A stretch of DNA of 53,952 nt from Cyclobacteriaceae bacterium (GCA_012033595.1 JAAUQL010000033.1:1-53952), one strand, 5' to 3'; numbered from the stretch's first letter, positions 9,261-18,874 are shown. Notes: generated by a model not told the origin, from the sequence alone. Program-made: numbers and translations.

Positions 9261-10055
9261 ATGAATTACAATTCCATATTTCCCATTTGTTCCAGGATGA
9301 TCGCTATGGTCGTGGTAATGGTATTTTTGCTCTCCCACAACACCCAGGCCCAGGAGAAAGAAAAAAATGACTATACCCCATATGAGCTGATGTCCAGTTA
9401 CTACAATCAGGATTTTCGTCCGTTCAAAAAGAAGAATGTTTATTTGGGACTGGCTCTTGACCTGGAAGACCGGCAATCGACCAATACAACGGGACTGATA
9501 GAAAACATCATTGATGGTGACCGGCTCAATTACAGCATTCTTCTGAAAGGGGGTTATTATACCGGTAATTATGGGATGGCAGGCCTCAGTATCAATTATT
9601 ATCAGAACAAATTTATTGGAGAGGTTTTTCGAGATCCGGATACGTTGCAGTCCAACACAATTACCCGTGGATATGAGTTTACGCCCAATTTCAGGTCGTC
9701 GGTCCCACTCACAGATAATGAGCGGCTGAGTTTTTTTACTGAAGTTGGTTTTACGTTTGGCATTAGCAATACGCTGCAGCGAAATATCAAGAACCTTGAC
9801 GAGGTAAATAAAACCTTTTCGACAGATTACAGATTTAGGATTGGCCTGAGCCCAGGGATTACCTTTTTTGCCATGGAGAGTTTTGCCTTTGAGGTGCAGC
9901 TCAATGTCCTTGGGTATGAACTCAAGGTTAGAGAAAAGCAGGTAAATGAAAATGAACCTTCGCAGGAGGTACGCCAAAATGTGGATTTCAATATTGATCT
10001 TCTGTCCCTGCAACTTGGGCTTGCGTATTATTTTGGTTCTAAAAGAGTAAAATAG
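9261..10055 (+). CDS. unknown outer-membrane beta-barrel protein (264 aa)
   Basis: Start chosen at ATG 9261 because MNYNSIFPICSRMIAMVVVMVFLLSH gives a signal peptide ending near TQAQ; an in-frame ATG at 9192 adds 23 residues before it. The mature protein begins with a charged segment (EKEKNDYTPYELM), then strands such as VYLGLALDLE and YSILLKGGYY, and ends in LGLAYYFGSK, a beta-barrel layout. The family is not recognised. The stop is 8 bases before the PCMD lipoprotein gene, so both are likely co-transcribed. Confidence 0.62.
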   Translation: MNYNSIFPICSRMIAMVVVMVFLLSHNTQAQEKEKNDYTPYELMSSYYNQDFRPFKKKNVYLGLALDLEDRQSTNTTGLIENIIDGDRLNYSILLKGGYYTGNYGMAGLSINYYQNKFIGEVFRDPDTLQSNTITRGYEFTPNFRSSVPLTDNERLSFFTEVGFTFGISNTLQRNIKNLDEVNKTFSTDYRFRIGLSPGITFFAMESFAFEVQLNVLGYELKVREKQVNENEPSQEVRQNVDFNIDLLSLQLGLAYYFGSKRVK

Positions 10056-10063
10056 CATACAGC

Positions 10064-11139
10064 ATGAAAAGATCTATCATTCTATTCCTTTTGGCAACAA
10101 TATCGTTTTCCTGTGTTAAGGAAGATTTCTTCGGATTATCCAGCTTTGGAAATATCAAGTCCATCCTGGTGAGCAACCAGGCCAGCAATGCTACAATCAA
10201 TAACAGTGAATTAAGCGTGGAGATAGAGATCCCGGCAGGAGTTGATTTGTCAGCTATCTCCATTCAAAAGTTGGAGTTATCATCGTTTGCTAAAGCTGAC
10301 AAGATGGTTGGCGATATACTTGACCTTAATACTCCACAAACGATTGTGGTTACGGCGGAGGATGGCAGTACGAATACCTGGACCATTAAGGCATTTATAG
10401 CTTCAGCAACTCCACAACTTGACAACTGGGAGCTGGATCTTTGGTATAAAACAAGTTCTGAATATTACGAGCCTGGTGAAAGTGCAGCGAATACTATCTG
10501 GGGTACAGGAAATAAAGGAACTCAAATCCTTAATAAATTGGCTACCATTCCCGAAGACCTGGGTAATGGAAATCTTGCTGCTAAGATGATTACCTTAGAT
10601 AATGGTTTATTAGGTTCAACATTTGGAGCACCCATTGCTGCGGGTTCCATTTTTACGGGGGTATTTAATCCGGATAATATAGATCCTACCAATCCTGAGG
10701 CTGCCATTGATTTGGTACGCCATTCCCAGGCAGACCCGTGAAATTGAGCTTTAAATACAAATACAAGCCTGGTGATGAAAACAAAGATAAAAAAGGAAAT
10801 ATGCTTGACTACCCGGACATGCTGGATATATATGCGCTCCTGGAGGTTAGAACAAGTGACAAAACGGAACGTCTGGCAACGGCATGGTTCAGAAGCAGTG
10901 ATGTTGCCACAGAGTTGACTGAGAAAGAAGTCACCTTTACCTACGGTGAATTGGACGGCAGCTTCCCGGATTACATGAAACCGACGGACCATGAATATGT
11001 GAGTGCAGACTCTGCCAGTTTTTTTCTTCCTACCCACATCACTTTTGTGGCCTCTTCCAGCTTTGACGGGGCAAATTTTGCCGGAGCTATTGGAAGTACA
11101 TTAGTTGTTGATGATGTGGAGATGGTGTACGATGAATAG
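10064..11139 (+). CDS. PCMD-domain surface lipoprotein, split by a one-base shift
   Basis: The N-terminal part starts MKRSIILFLLATISFSC, a lipoprotein signal (Cys 17). It continues with a small beta-sandwich segment (NATINNSELSVEIEIPAG ... TVVTAEDGST-like), then the PCMD (putative carbohydrate metabolism, DUF4493-type) domain: NWELDLWY, a YEPGES/TIWGTGN stretch, GAPIAAGSIFTG. At 10714-10715 the frame breaks; restoring one G (GG to GGG) gives DLGTPFPGRPVKLSFKY, the expected PCMD motif, and leads into the second frame (from about 10717 to 11139). Read as one gene of about 358 residues. It overlaps the next gene by 8 bases. PCMD proteins are usually surface glycan-associated; here the role is unknown. 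Confidence 0.75.
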
Positions 11140-12042
11140 GTCGACAAATAAGGGATATGATACTTGTTTTTCACTAACACATTATTTTGTGAGAAGGATT
11201 TTAATAGCCATAATATTTTTAGTATTTGTTACACATTTTACCACTGCATTTGGACAACATCATCACGATTCTCTGACGCACAGCCAAGTTAAAAAGCTGA
11301 AAAGGGAAACTTTCCGCAAAACGAATGATCGTTATTTTTTTAATTCGGGCGAGTCAATGCCCGGTTGGATACAAAGGTGGAATTTGAACTTGTTGAAGAT
11401 CTATTGACCGCGAAAGTGGGTCTCGAAGACAACCTGGGTTTGCCGGGTAAAAGAGCATTTTTCACAGCTGCATTTATTCACCGTTTCACTCCAACCAGTG
11501 GTATTTATGTCAATTATTACGGGATAAACCGCTCAGAGAACCATGTAACGGATCGCGACATTATATTCCAAACAGATACTATTCCGGCTGGTACTGCAAG
11601 CATGGTTTATTTCAATACTCAGGTAATCAGCACCGGATATCTTTTAAGTCTAGTTCAGGATCCAAATACATTTCTTGGGGCATATTTTAACCTTTATTTT
11701 ATGTGGTTGAAAACCGGGGTGAGATCCGATTTGGGCAGCATTGATACAGAGGTCAATTACGTAGCCCCGTTGCCAAATTTTGGAATTGTGGCCATGTTTA
11801 AGATTAAAAGTTGGCTCTTCCTGGAAGGCAATGTTGGCTTTTTCTCCCTAAAGATGAATGATTTTGATGGGACACTGTACGATTTTAGCGCCAGGCTGAA
11901 TTTTAGACCCACCAGGTGGCTGGGTTTTACCATGAGCTACCAGGAATTTGATATCCGAGTTGGATTCCCTTATGAAAGTATTTATACCACCGTCGATTAC
12001 AATTTCAGAGGACCGGCATTAGGCGTGAATTTAAGTTTTTAA
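11132..12042 (+). CDS. unknown outer-membrane protein, split by a one-base shift
   Basis: The gene starts at ATG 11132, overlapping the PCMD stop. A signal segment (RRILIAIIFLVFVTHFTTAFG) leads to a His-rich start (HHHDSLTHSQ). The frame breaks around 11363-11364; adding one G (GG to GGG) gives ESMPGLDTKVEFELVED and joins to the second frame, which runs to 12042. The second part is a beta-barrel-like sequence (FTAAFIHRFTP, VNYYGINR, RLNFRPTRWLGFTMSY) ending in LGVNLSF. Total about 303 residues. No family is recognised. It is followed after only 3 bases by porin 3. Confidence 0.62.
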
Positions 12043-12045
12043 ACT

Positions 12046-13323
12046 ATGGCAAAGTATAGTAATTTCCGATGGAGGTACTTTTTTAAAAAGGGTGTTCTAC
12101 TTTGTTCCATTATATTCATAAATGGGTATCATTTGTGTATTGCCCAGGATATAGACCTCAGCCAAAAGAAAATTTTGGGAGTTCAGGCTGCTGATACACT
12201 GAAAACAGATACAGCCAAGGTTGTTGAGGTGGCTGCACTCGATATAGCTCAGAACCGAGGCCTTTTTATCGTTACGCCAGATAAGAAAATGCAGATGAGG
12301 ATACTGGGCTCGGTTAGGTACCTGGTAGTTTTTGATCAGATGAATCTCACGTCCAAGGATGCCTTTAATACCTACGAAATACCAACAGGAGATTTAAGTG
12401 TAGCAATTCCAAACTATTATAATGGTTTGGATCAAACCCGGTTGGGTTTTGAAGTGACAAGAAGATCGGACAACGGCGATATTTTTATTCGTTTGGAAAC
12501 CGATTTTGCCGGAGCCAATGGATTTCGTATCCGACATGCATACGGCCAATATAAAAACTTTCTTTTAGGGCAAACCTGGAGTCTCTTTTCCCATGTTAAT
12601 GCCGCATCAGCCATGGTCGATTTTGCTGGCCCTACTGGTTCTGTAGTAACCAGAAATCCTCAAATCAGGTATTCCAAATCTAATATATTTGCCGGGCATG
12701 ATCTATCGTTGGGGATGGAGTACATTATTCCCAATCTGGAGATCCCGGATTCCATTGGGGCGAATACTTTTCAGCTGATTCCGGCTCTATCTGCCCGGCT
12801 GGATAAGGTTTATCTCTGGGGTTCTTTTCAGCTATCGGGTATATTACCTACCGTATCAGGGCGTGATCGTGAAGGCAATCTTGTACTTAAACCCGGTTGG
12901 GGTGTTTCATCCTCCGTAGTAATTAATTCGTGGCAAAAAGGGAAATGGTATTTTCAGGGCGTCATGGGGAGAGAAATAACCAGGTACTTTAATGACCTTG
13001 GAAGTAATGGACTCGATATCTTGATCAGCCCGGAAGGGGATGTTCTTGCACCACTGGCTTATGGCTACTATGCGACCTACGAACATTACTGGAAAGAAAA
13101 TTTATATTCCAACTTTACCTACGGATTGGTACATATCGAGAAGTATGCTTTTACTGAGGAGAACACATTTCTGGAAGGCTATACACTTCGTTGTAATACC
13201 TTCTGGGATATCGCTGAAGGCGCGAGGGTAGGGGCTGAAGCTATCTGGGGAAAACGCATTGACAAAAGCAATATTAATGGGGGTGCACTAAGAGGGAATT
13301 TGCTGTTCTATTATGATTTCTAG
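12046..13323 (+). CDS. DcaP-like outer-membrane porin (3 of 3)
   Basis: A 425-residue outer-membrane protein with a signal peptide ending near CIAQ (about residue 35), then a short Thr/Lys/Asp segment and the family landmarks: MRILGSVRYLVVFD, IRHAYGQY and LGQTWSL followed by VDFAGPTGS. It ends LLFYYDF, a barrel-type C terminus. It closes a tight run of genes (9261-13323) with gaps of 8, overlap and 3 bases, so it is likely the last gene of an operon. Family knowledge points to small-solute uptake; specificity unknown. Confidence 0.72.
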   Translation: MAKYSNFRWRYFFKKGVLLCSIIFINGYHLCIAQDIDLSQKKILGVQAADTLKTDTAKVVEVAALDIAQNRGLFIVTPDKKMQMRILGSVRYLVVFDQMNLTSKDAFNTYEIPTGDLSVAIPNYYNGLDQTRLGFEVTRRSDNGDIFIRLETDFAGANGFRIRHAYGQYKNFLLGQTWSLFSHVNAASAMVDFAGPTGSVVTRNPQIRYSKSNIFAGHDLSLGMEYIIPNLEIPDSIGANTFQLIPALSARLDKVYLWGSFQLSGILPTVSGRDREGNLVLKPGWGVSSSVVINSWQKGKWYFQGVMGREITRYFNDLGSNGLDILISPEGDVLAPLAYGYYATYEHYWKENLYSNFTYGLVHIEKYAFTEENTFLEGYTLRCNTFWDIAEGARVGAEAIWGKRIDKSNINGGALRGNLLFYYDF

Positions 13324-13373
13324 GATAGTAATGATGGAAATAATACTTCTTTGAAAGGTTGACTCCAAAAGAA

Positions 13374-13782
13374 ATGTTAATAATATTCTAATAGGCTGCT
13401 TGCTGATCATTGTTACCACGCTTATTCATACGATCATCACCAGGATTGTATGGAATATTGTACAATAAAAACAAAAGGCACAGTCACCCCTTCAAAGAAT
13501 AATTCAGGTAGATATCGTGATCCTGATCATTATCCTAGGGACATTGATAGAAAGTGCTGTCTGGGCCAGACCTATATTTATGTGGGATCGGTTGAGCAGT
13601 TTGAAGAAGCATTATATTTTTCGCTGGTCACCTACTCAACTTTGGGATATGGAGATATTACACTTGATTGTAGTTACCGGTTACTCAGCACATTTGAAGC
13701 TGCCAATGTCGTAATTATGCTAGGTTGGTCAACAGCCATTGTTGTAGCGGTTATTCAGAAAGAGTATAATAAATCCAATTAG
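13374..13782 (+). pseudogene. decayed two-TM potassium channel (Ion_trans_2 type)
   Basis: Pieces of one channel lie in sequence. ATG 13374 followed by one missing base (about 13382) gives MLINILIGCLLIIVTT, the first membrane helix. The same frame hits a TAA at 13466-13468 and then shows VDIVILIIILGTLIESAVWA, a second helix. A second shift at about 13577-13579 leads to FEEALYFSLVTYSTLGYGDI, the pore helix and K+ selectivity filter (T-L-G-Y-G-D), and a last helix (ANVVIMLGWSTAIVVAVIQ). This order is that of small bacterial Ion_trans_2 proteins. The two shifts could be sequencing errors; the in-frame TAA is not a homopolymer indel. It is therefore probably a true pseudogene. Confidence 0.7.
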
Positions 13783-13865
13783 TCCGATTTAGAGCCAGTA
13801 GTCTAATTTATTGCAAATGATATACATCAAATGCGCAAAATGTTTGTCCTTTTGTTGTACCTGAC

Positions 13866-13902
13866 AAAAAAAGCACTTACAAATTTTACTTCGTAAGTGC
13901 TT
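13866..13902 (-). terminator. rho-independent terminator of the tRNA unit
   Basis: On the - strand a 10-bp stem (AAGCACTTAC / GTAAGTGCTT, at 13871-13880 and 13893-13902) is followed by a run of seven T (the A run 13866-13872 on the + strand). It lies just downstream of the tRNA-Pro 3' end. Confidence 0.85.
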
Positions 13903-13913
13903 GATTTTCAATG

Positions 13914-13988
13914 TCGGGGTGGCAGGATTCGAACCTGCGGCCCCCTGCTCCCAAAGCAGGTGCGCTAACCGGACTGCGCTACACCCCG
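13914..13988 (-). tRNA. tRNA-Pro (anticodon TGG)
   Basis: The reverse complement folds as a tRNA: acceptor CGGGGTG with CACCCCG plus discriminator A, D arm with GGTTAG, anticodon arm CCTGC-TTTGGGA-GCAGG, T arm with GGTTCGAATCC. The anticodon TGG reads proline codons. It is 75 bases and CCA is not encoded. It is co-transcribed with the tRNA-Ser 11 bases upstream. Confidence 0.95.
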
Positions 13989-13998
13989 TTTTCCCAGT

Positions 13999-14086
<88 letters not shown>

Positions 14087-14119
14087 GGCTGAAATTCTCC
14101 CCGTTTTTGAAACGGAATG

Positions 14120-14149
14120 CAAATATAGCATTTCAATGTTCAATACAAC
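14120..14149 (-). promoter_or_regulatory. Bacteroidota-type promoter for the tRNA unit
   Basis: On the - strand, GTTG (14149-14146), an 18-base spacer and TATATTTG (14127-14120), matching the Bacteroidota -33/-7 form TTTG-N19-TAnnTTTG. Transcription would start about 14113, some 27 bases before the tRNA-Ser 5' end. Confidence 0.75.
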
Positions 14150-14226
14150 CATTCACATCAATTATTTGTAAATATTTTTTTATCCCAAATCTTATCCCCC
14201 TCTTTGAAAACTTTATCAGTGATCGA

Positions 14227-14257
14227 TTTGCCATCAATACACGATATTTTAACTTTG
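14227..14257 (+). promoter_or_regulatory. Bacteroidota-type promoter for the batB operon
   Basis: TTTG (14227-14230), exactly 19 bases, then TAACTTTG (14250-14257). This is a full match to the consensus. A start near 14264 would leave a leader of about 50 bases before batB at 14316. Confidence 0.8.
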
Positions 14258-14315
14258 CTGCGTTTGTATGTTTGTAAATACTGGAATCGTTACCCTTTAA
14301 AATGAGCGCCAATTC

Positions 14316-15284
14316 ATGACATGGTATAAGTCTTTTTCCGGATTTGAATTTCTGGTATTATCTATTTTTATCATTTTTTATATCGCCTATTTGTTTAGAA
14401 TGTATCGCATAGGCAGGGTATTGAAAATCTCCGTAAGGGCGCTTACCCTCAAAGCCATATTGCGTACTGCCTATTTTCTGCTTTTCATTGTCGCCCTGCT
14501 GGGACCATCTTTTGGCGAAACATCCAAGGAGGTAAAGGCTATTGGCAAAGACATAATGATTTGTATTGACCTATCAGAATCTATGAACGCGGACGACATA
14601 CAACCTACCCGGCTCACCAAAGTGAAATTTGAACTTAAAAATCTTATCGAAGCATTCAACTCAGATCGCATAGGGCTGATCATCTTTTCTTCCGAATCTT
14701 TTATGCAATGTCCTTTAACCTACGACCAGGGCGCCCTCAACCTTTTTATAGAAACCCTCAGCACTAACCTGGTGCCTAACGCCGGTACTGATTTTGGCCC
14801 TCCTATCCGTATGGCGCTGGATAAACTTTCGGGGGAAGAATCCTCAAGTACCAACCAAAAATCAAAGGTGATCATCCTTATAAGTGACGGGGAAGATTTT
14901 GGTGAGCAAACCACCGACAATGTTTCGCTGCTCGAAGAAAATGGCATCAAGCTGTTTACTCTTGGGGTAGGTACCGATAGAGGCAGCCGGATCAAAACAA
15001 ACTATGGCTACAAAACTGATAAAAACGGCAAAGAAGTGTATACCAAACTAAATGCCCGCGACCTCAAAGCGCTAGCAATAAAAACCGGTGGCAAGTACTT
15101 CGAAATAAATGACGAAAACAATGATATTGAGCGCCTGATCAATGCCATCAACAGCATAGAGGGCGAATTAAAAGATGCCAGGAGAATAGACGTATCGGCC
15201 AACAAATACTTTTACTTTGTGGCTCTGGCACTCATCCTGGTTTTTATTGATCTATTGACCGGCCTCAAAACCATCCAATTATGA
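14316..15284 (+). CDS. batB: BatB-like von Willebrand factor A membrane protein
   Basis: A 322-residue inner-membrane protein: one or two N-terminal membrane helices (FLVLSIFIIFYIAYLF; AYFLLFIVALLGP), a vWA domain from about residue 85 with the metal-ion-dependent adhesion site DLSES (D-x-S-x-S), a later Thr in NAGTDFG and SDGEDFG, and a C-terminal helix (YFYFVALALILVFIDLL). This is the BatA/BatB layout of the Bacteroidota aerotolerance operon, thought to act in envelope stress tolerance. Its stop overlaps the next start (ATGA). MoxR, DUF58, BatA and BatD genes usually found beside it are not seen here; the - strand tRNA genes lie immediately upstream. Confidence 0.85.
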   Translation: MTWYKSFSGFEFLVLSIFIIFYIAYLFRMYRIGRVLKISVRALTLKAILRTAYFLLFIVALLGPSFGETSKEVKAIGKDIMICIDLSESMNADDIQPTRLTKVKFELKNLIEAFNSDRIGLIIFSSESFMQCPLTYDQGALNLFIETLSTNLVPNAGTDFGPPIRMALDKLSGEESSSTNQKSKVIILISDGEDFGEQTTDNVSLLEENGIKLFTLGVGTDRGSRIKTNYGYKTDKNGKEVYTKLNARDLKALAIKTGGKYFEINDENNDIERLINAINSIEGELKDARRIDVSANKYFYFVALALILVFIDLLTGLKTIQL

Positions 15285-15925
15285 AGCAACTCGTTTTGTT
15301 CATATTGTTGAGCATTTTTGCCGTCGACATCAACAAAATCGCCAGGGTAAACAAAGCCAAACGGCAGGGAGAGTCGGCCTATGCCAGTGGCGACTATCAC
15401 TCCGCCATTGCTGCTTTCAGGTATCTTACCGATACACTCCATGTAACAGAAGACCCAATCTTGCTCAATCTGGCCAATGCCTATTACAACATCAGTGACA
15501 CCACCAGTGCCGAGCAATATTACAGTCAGATAACCCGAAGCACAGACCCAGAAATGAGATCGTTGGCACATCTGCAACTTGGCGTCATTCACCAACAAAA
15601 AAACAAACTTAAAGAAGCGATCGCGGAGTTTAAAGCTTCGCTGATGTCGGATCCGCAAAATGAAGATGCGAGATACAATTATGAACTGCTGAAAAAAATA
15701 CTTGCCGAACAAGAAAAATCTGAGCAAGACCAAGACGAAAACATAGAACCTTCGGAATATGCCAGGCAACTCAAAGCACAAGCAGATGAGATGGTAAAAC
15801 AGAACCTATTTGCAAATGCACTTGAGCTATTGAAAGCGGGATTGCAAAAGGACAAAACTGTAGCCGCCTACAATCAGTTTATGAACAAGCTAAATGATGT
15901 GGTACAATCTAAAGAACAACCATGA
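15281..15925 (+). CDS. TPR protein of the Bat operon
   Basis: A 214-residue protein with an N-terminal membrane segment (QLVLFILLSIFAV) and tetratricopeptide-like helices: AYASGDYHSAIAAFRYL, ILLNLANAYYNISDT, LAHLQLGVIHQQKNKLKEAI, then a Gln/Glu-rich linker (EQEKSEQDQDEN). In Bat operons a TPR protein (BatC/BatE class) follows BatB and is thought to act as scaffold for the vWA proteins. It overlaps batB and the next gene by 4 bases each (ATGA), so translation of the three is coupled. Assignment to BatC or BatE is not possible from sequence alone. Confidence 0.75.
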   Translation: MKQLVLFILLSIFAVDINKIARVNKAKRQGESAYASGDYHSAIAAFRYLTDTLHVTEDPILLNLANAYYNISDTTSAEQYYSQITRSTDPEMRSLAHLQLGVIHQQKNKLKEAIAEFKASLMSDPQNEDARYNYELLKKILAEQEKSEQDQDENIEPSEYARQLKAQADEMVKQNLFANALELLKAGLQKDKTVAAYNQFMNKLNDVVQSKEQP

Positions 15926-16500
15926 ACAAAATAGCACTAATGATATGGTTACTGTGTGGTGTTTCTTTGGCGATGGCACAAAGTCCGGCTGATTTCTTTA
16001 ACAGGGCTGCCAATGAATATATATACAAAAATGAAAAAATAGCCCTCAATACACTTGATGCCGGACTTGCCAAATATCCAGGTGACAAAAACCTGCAAAA
16101 CCTAAAAGACAAAATCAACAAAGAGAAACAGCAGCAGGATCAGAAAAATAAGCAACAACAAGAGGAGCAAAATAAAAAGGAACAACAAGAAAAAAAGGAG
16201 CAGCAAGAGCAACAGCAGAAAGAAAAGCAACAGCAGGAACAAAGCCAAAAGGCTGAAAATGACAAGAAAAGTGACGAGAAAGACCAAGGTCAGCAGCCAG
16301 AACCGGAAGATACCGATGAGCAAGGGAAAGAAATTGATCAACCTCCACAATCACGTGGAGAAAAACTGGAAGACATGAACCTGACCGAAGAAAAAGCCAG
16401 AATGATATTGGAGGCGATGAAAAACAATGAGATCCAGTACATCCAACAAAACAGGAGAAAAGCCACCAAAAAACCAGACAGCGACAAGCCCGATTGGTAA
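15922..16500 (+). CDS. BatC-like TPR protein with a Gln/Glu/Lys-rich tail
   Basis: A 192-residue exported protein (signal ending AMAQ, residue 19) with one TPR-like pair (FFNRAANEYIYKNEKIALNTLDAGLAKYP is split here for brevity: residues 24-52), then about 80 residues of low-complexity Q/K/E sequence (about residues 68-145), and an EEKARMILEAMKNNE helix followed by a short basic end. The conserved pattern of a TPR, a Q/K/E spacer and a final 'ILEAMKNNE' helix is the BatC form found next to BatB. It is the last gene of the overlapping bat trio; the next gene begins about 100 bases on. Confidence 0.7.
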   Translation: MNKIALMIWLLCGVSLAMAQSPADFFNRAANEYIYKNEKIALNTLDAGLAKYPGDKNLQNLKDKINKEKQQQDQKNKQQQEEQNKKEQQEKKEQQEQQQKEKQQQEQSQKAENDKKSDEKDQGQQPEPEDTDEQGKEIDQPPQSRGEKLEDMNLTEEKARMILEAMKNNEIQYIQQNRRKATKKPDSDKPDW

Positions 16501-16597
16501 TAGACCCTTTTATTATTGATCCCAAAAGCCCTACCTATCTCTGCCTAAGGAAAATTCATCGATGGCTCTGAGCATTGACTATGTTAAACTTCCCTAT

Positions 16598-17925
16598 ATG
16601 AACGCTATCCTCAAAGTCCTCCCTTCAGTAATTTTTTGCTTTGGCAGCCTCATCGCTTTTGCCCAGCAGAAGGTCACTACATACTACGATTCGCTGCATC
16701 AACACATCAACACTTCATATTATCTGTTGCAAAACGACAGCCTCATAGATGGCCCGTATAAAAAATACCATCTCAATGGCGCACTGGAAGCTGAAGGCAA
16801 TTTTGACCAGGGAAACAAAACGGGGCTTTTTACAGAGTATTATGACAATGGCCAAACAAGACGTAAAATACATTATAAAAACGGCCTGAAAGATGGCCCG
16901 GTGGAAGTCTATACCGACAAAGGACAATTGCTGCAAAAAGCCCAATATCTCAATGACACACTCAGCGGTATGCTATATGTTTACTTTGATGACGGTCGGG
17001 TAAAAAATGAAAGTGAATTCAAACTTGGCAAACCAGATGGGGTGGTTAAGGAGTTTTACCCCGATGGACAGTTAAAGCAGGAGATCAGCTATAGCCAGGG
17101 CACACCCAATGGCCCATCAAAAACCTACTATGAAGATGGCGTACTGAAAACGCAGGCCATGATGAAGAACGGGCAAATGGATGGCTATTTCAAAACCTAC
17201 CACCCCAATGGCCAACTTGATACAGAATTTGAAAATAAAAATGGAACCAAGACCGGTGAATTCAAAACCTATAATGACCAGGGGGTGCTGGTGCTGAGCG
17301 GCAACTATGCGTCAGGCAAACTACAGGGCGAAAATCTGGCCTTTTATGACCACGGTCAGGCGAGACACACTTACAATTATCAAAATGGTTTCAGGGTCGG
17401 GAAAAATGTGCAGTATCACCCAAACGGGCAGCTGATGCAAATCTCAGAATTTGCCAATCAGGAAGCGAATGAACATAGAAAGGAATTTGATAGCGCCGGG
17501 CATATTTCATCGATCAAATCTTTTGAAAACAAAAAAGCAGTAGGCAAATGGGAATTTTTTTATCCATCAGGGAAAACGCAAAAACAGAGCAGTATGAAAA
17601 TGGGAAGCTCAATGGAATGATAAGTACTTATTTCGAGGGTGGTCAGCTCATGACTGAAACCAACTATCAAAACGACCTGATCACCGGCATATCCAAAGAA
17701 TATTATGAAAATGGGTCGCTTAAATCTGAAACAAGTTATAAATTTGGGCGAAAACACGGATTGTACCGAGAATGGTTTGAAAATCAACAACTTAAAATAG
17801 CCGGACAAATGGCCGGAAACAAAAAGGTTGATTCTTGGATTTATTACGATCAACACGGAAAGAAAATAAAAACTGAGTTTTTTGAGAACAACAAATTGAT
17901 TAAAACTGAAAAATCCTATGACTAG
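16598..17925 (+). CDS. exported MORN-repeat (YwqK-type) protein, split by a one-base shift
   Basis: Start chosen at ATG 16598, which gives a signal peptide ([22 protein letters not shown]); an in-frame ATG at 16562 adds 12 residues. About 20 copies of a 22-24 residue repeat of the form D/N-G-x-L-x-x-E-x-x-Y-x-x-G-x-x-x-G follow, the MORN-variant repeat of YwqK-type proteins. The frame breaks in the A run 17580-17584; adding one A gives [17 protein letters not shown] and restores the repeat in the second frame, ending at 17925. Full length about 442 residues. Function is unknown; such repeats often serve binding or structural roles at the envelope. The end overlaps purC by 8 bases. Confidence 0.75.
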
Positions 17926-18856
17926 ACCTTCCCTTAGAGAGACCAATTTCAATTTTCCTGGACAAAAAGATCTATATCGTGGCAAAGTAAGAGATGTGTA
18001 TTTCTTCGACGACAAGTTGGTAATGGTTGCTTCAGACCGTATTTCTGCCTTCGATGTTGTATTGCCTGAGGCCATCCCCTACAAGGGGCAAATCCTCAAT
18101 CAGATAGCTGCCGAGTTTTTAAATTCTTCCAAACACATCGTCCCCAACTGGCTCGACAGCACCCCGGATCCAAATGTTTCTATAGGCAAAAGGTGTGAAG
18201 CAATTCAGGTGGAAATGGTCGTAAGAGGATACCTCGCAGGCCATGCCTGGCGCGAATACCGCGATGGAAAACGATCGATTTGTGGGGTTCCCTTGCCGGA
18301 AGGTCTCAAAGAAAACGACAAACTACCTGAGCCTATCCTCACCCCCACCACCAAGGCGCACGAAGGACACGACGAAGACATATCGAGAGACGAGATAATA
18401 GCGCAAGGTCTCGTGGCCAAGGATGACTACGAAAAATTGGAGGCCTATACGAGGGCATTATTTAACTTTGGCACTGAAGTGGCCGCCACAAGAGGCCTGA
18501 TACTGGTGGATACCAAATATGAATTTGGCAAACACAACGGCACCATATACCTCATCGACGAAGTACACACACCCGACTCTTCAAGGTTTTTTTATAAAGA
18601 AGGGTATGAAGAGCGACAGCAAAAAGGTGAAGGCCAAAAACAATTATCAAAAGAATTTGTGCGTCAGTGGCTTATCGAGAATGGATTTCAGGGCAAAGAA
18701 GGGCAAAAAATTCCTACCATGACCCCCGAAGTGATCAATAGCATCTCAGACAGGTATGTAGAGCTGTACGAAAAAGTAACTGGAAAAAACTTCGTACCTT
18801 CGCAAGATAACGACATCCTGCACAGGGTGGAGACGAATATCAAAAACGCACTTTAA
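17918..18856 (+). CDS. purC: phosphoribosylaminoimidazole-succinocarboxamide synthase
   Basis: A 312-residue cytosolic ATP-dependent ligase joining CAIR and aspartate to make SAICAR in purine synthesis. Seen: GKVRDVYF (phosphate-binding start), [33 protein letters not shown] and the [13 protein letters not shown] catalytic stretch, in the expected order for SAICAR synthetase. The length is that of the longer (yeast- and Bacteroidota-like) form. It overlaps the MORN gene end, so it may be translated by coupling, and is 18 bases ahead of the STAS gene. Confidence 0.95.
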   Translation: MTRPSLRETNFNFPGQKDLYRGKVRDVYFFDDKLVMVASDRISAFDVVLPEAIPYKGQILNQIAAEFLNSSKHIVPNWLDSTPDPNVSIGKRCEAIQVEMVVRGYLAGHAWREYRDGKRSICGVPLPEGLKENDKLPEPILTPTTKAHEGHDEDISRDEIIAQGLVAKDDYEKLEAYTRALFNFGTEVAATRGLILVDTKYEFGKHNGTIYLIDEVHTPDSSRFFYKEGYEERQQKGEGQKQLSKEFVRQWLIENGFQGKEGQKIPTMTPEVINSISDRYVELYEKVTGKNFVPSQDNDILHRVETNIKNAL

Positions 18857-18874
18857 TCACTAATTTAAAACCTG

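Noticed and set aside
9210-10058. 282-codon open frame on the - strand opposite an outer-membrane gene
   Set aside because: Same reason: mirror of a real gene; its sequence shows no domain or signal peptide.
16102-16350. Leu/Phe-rich - strand frame that looks like a membrane protein
   Set aside because: It is the complement of the Gln/Lys/Glu repeat of the BatC-like gene (CAA, AAA, GAA read as Leu/Phe), not a gene.
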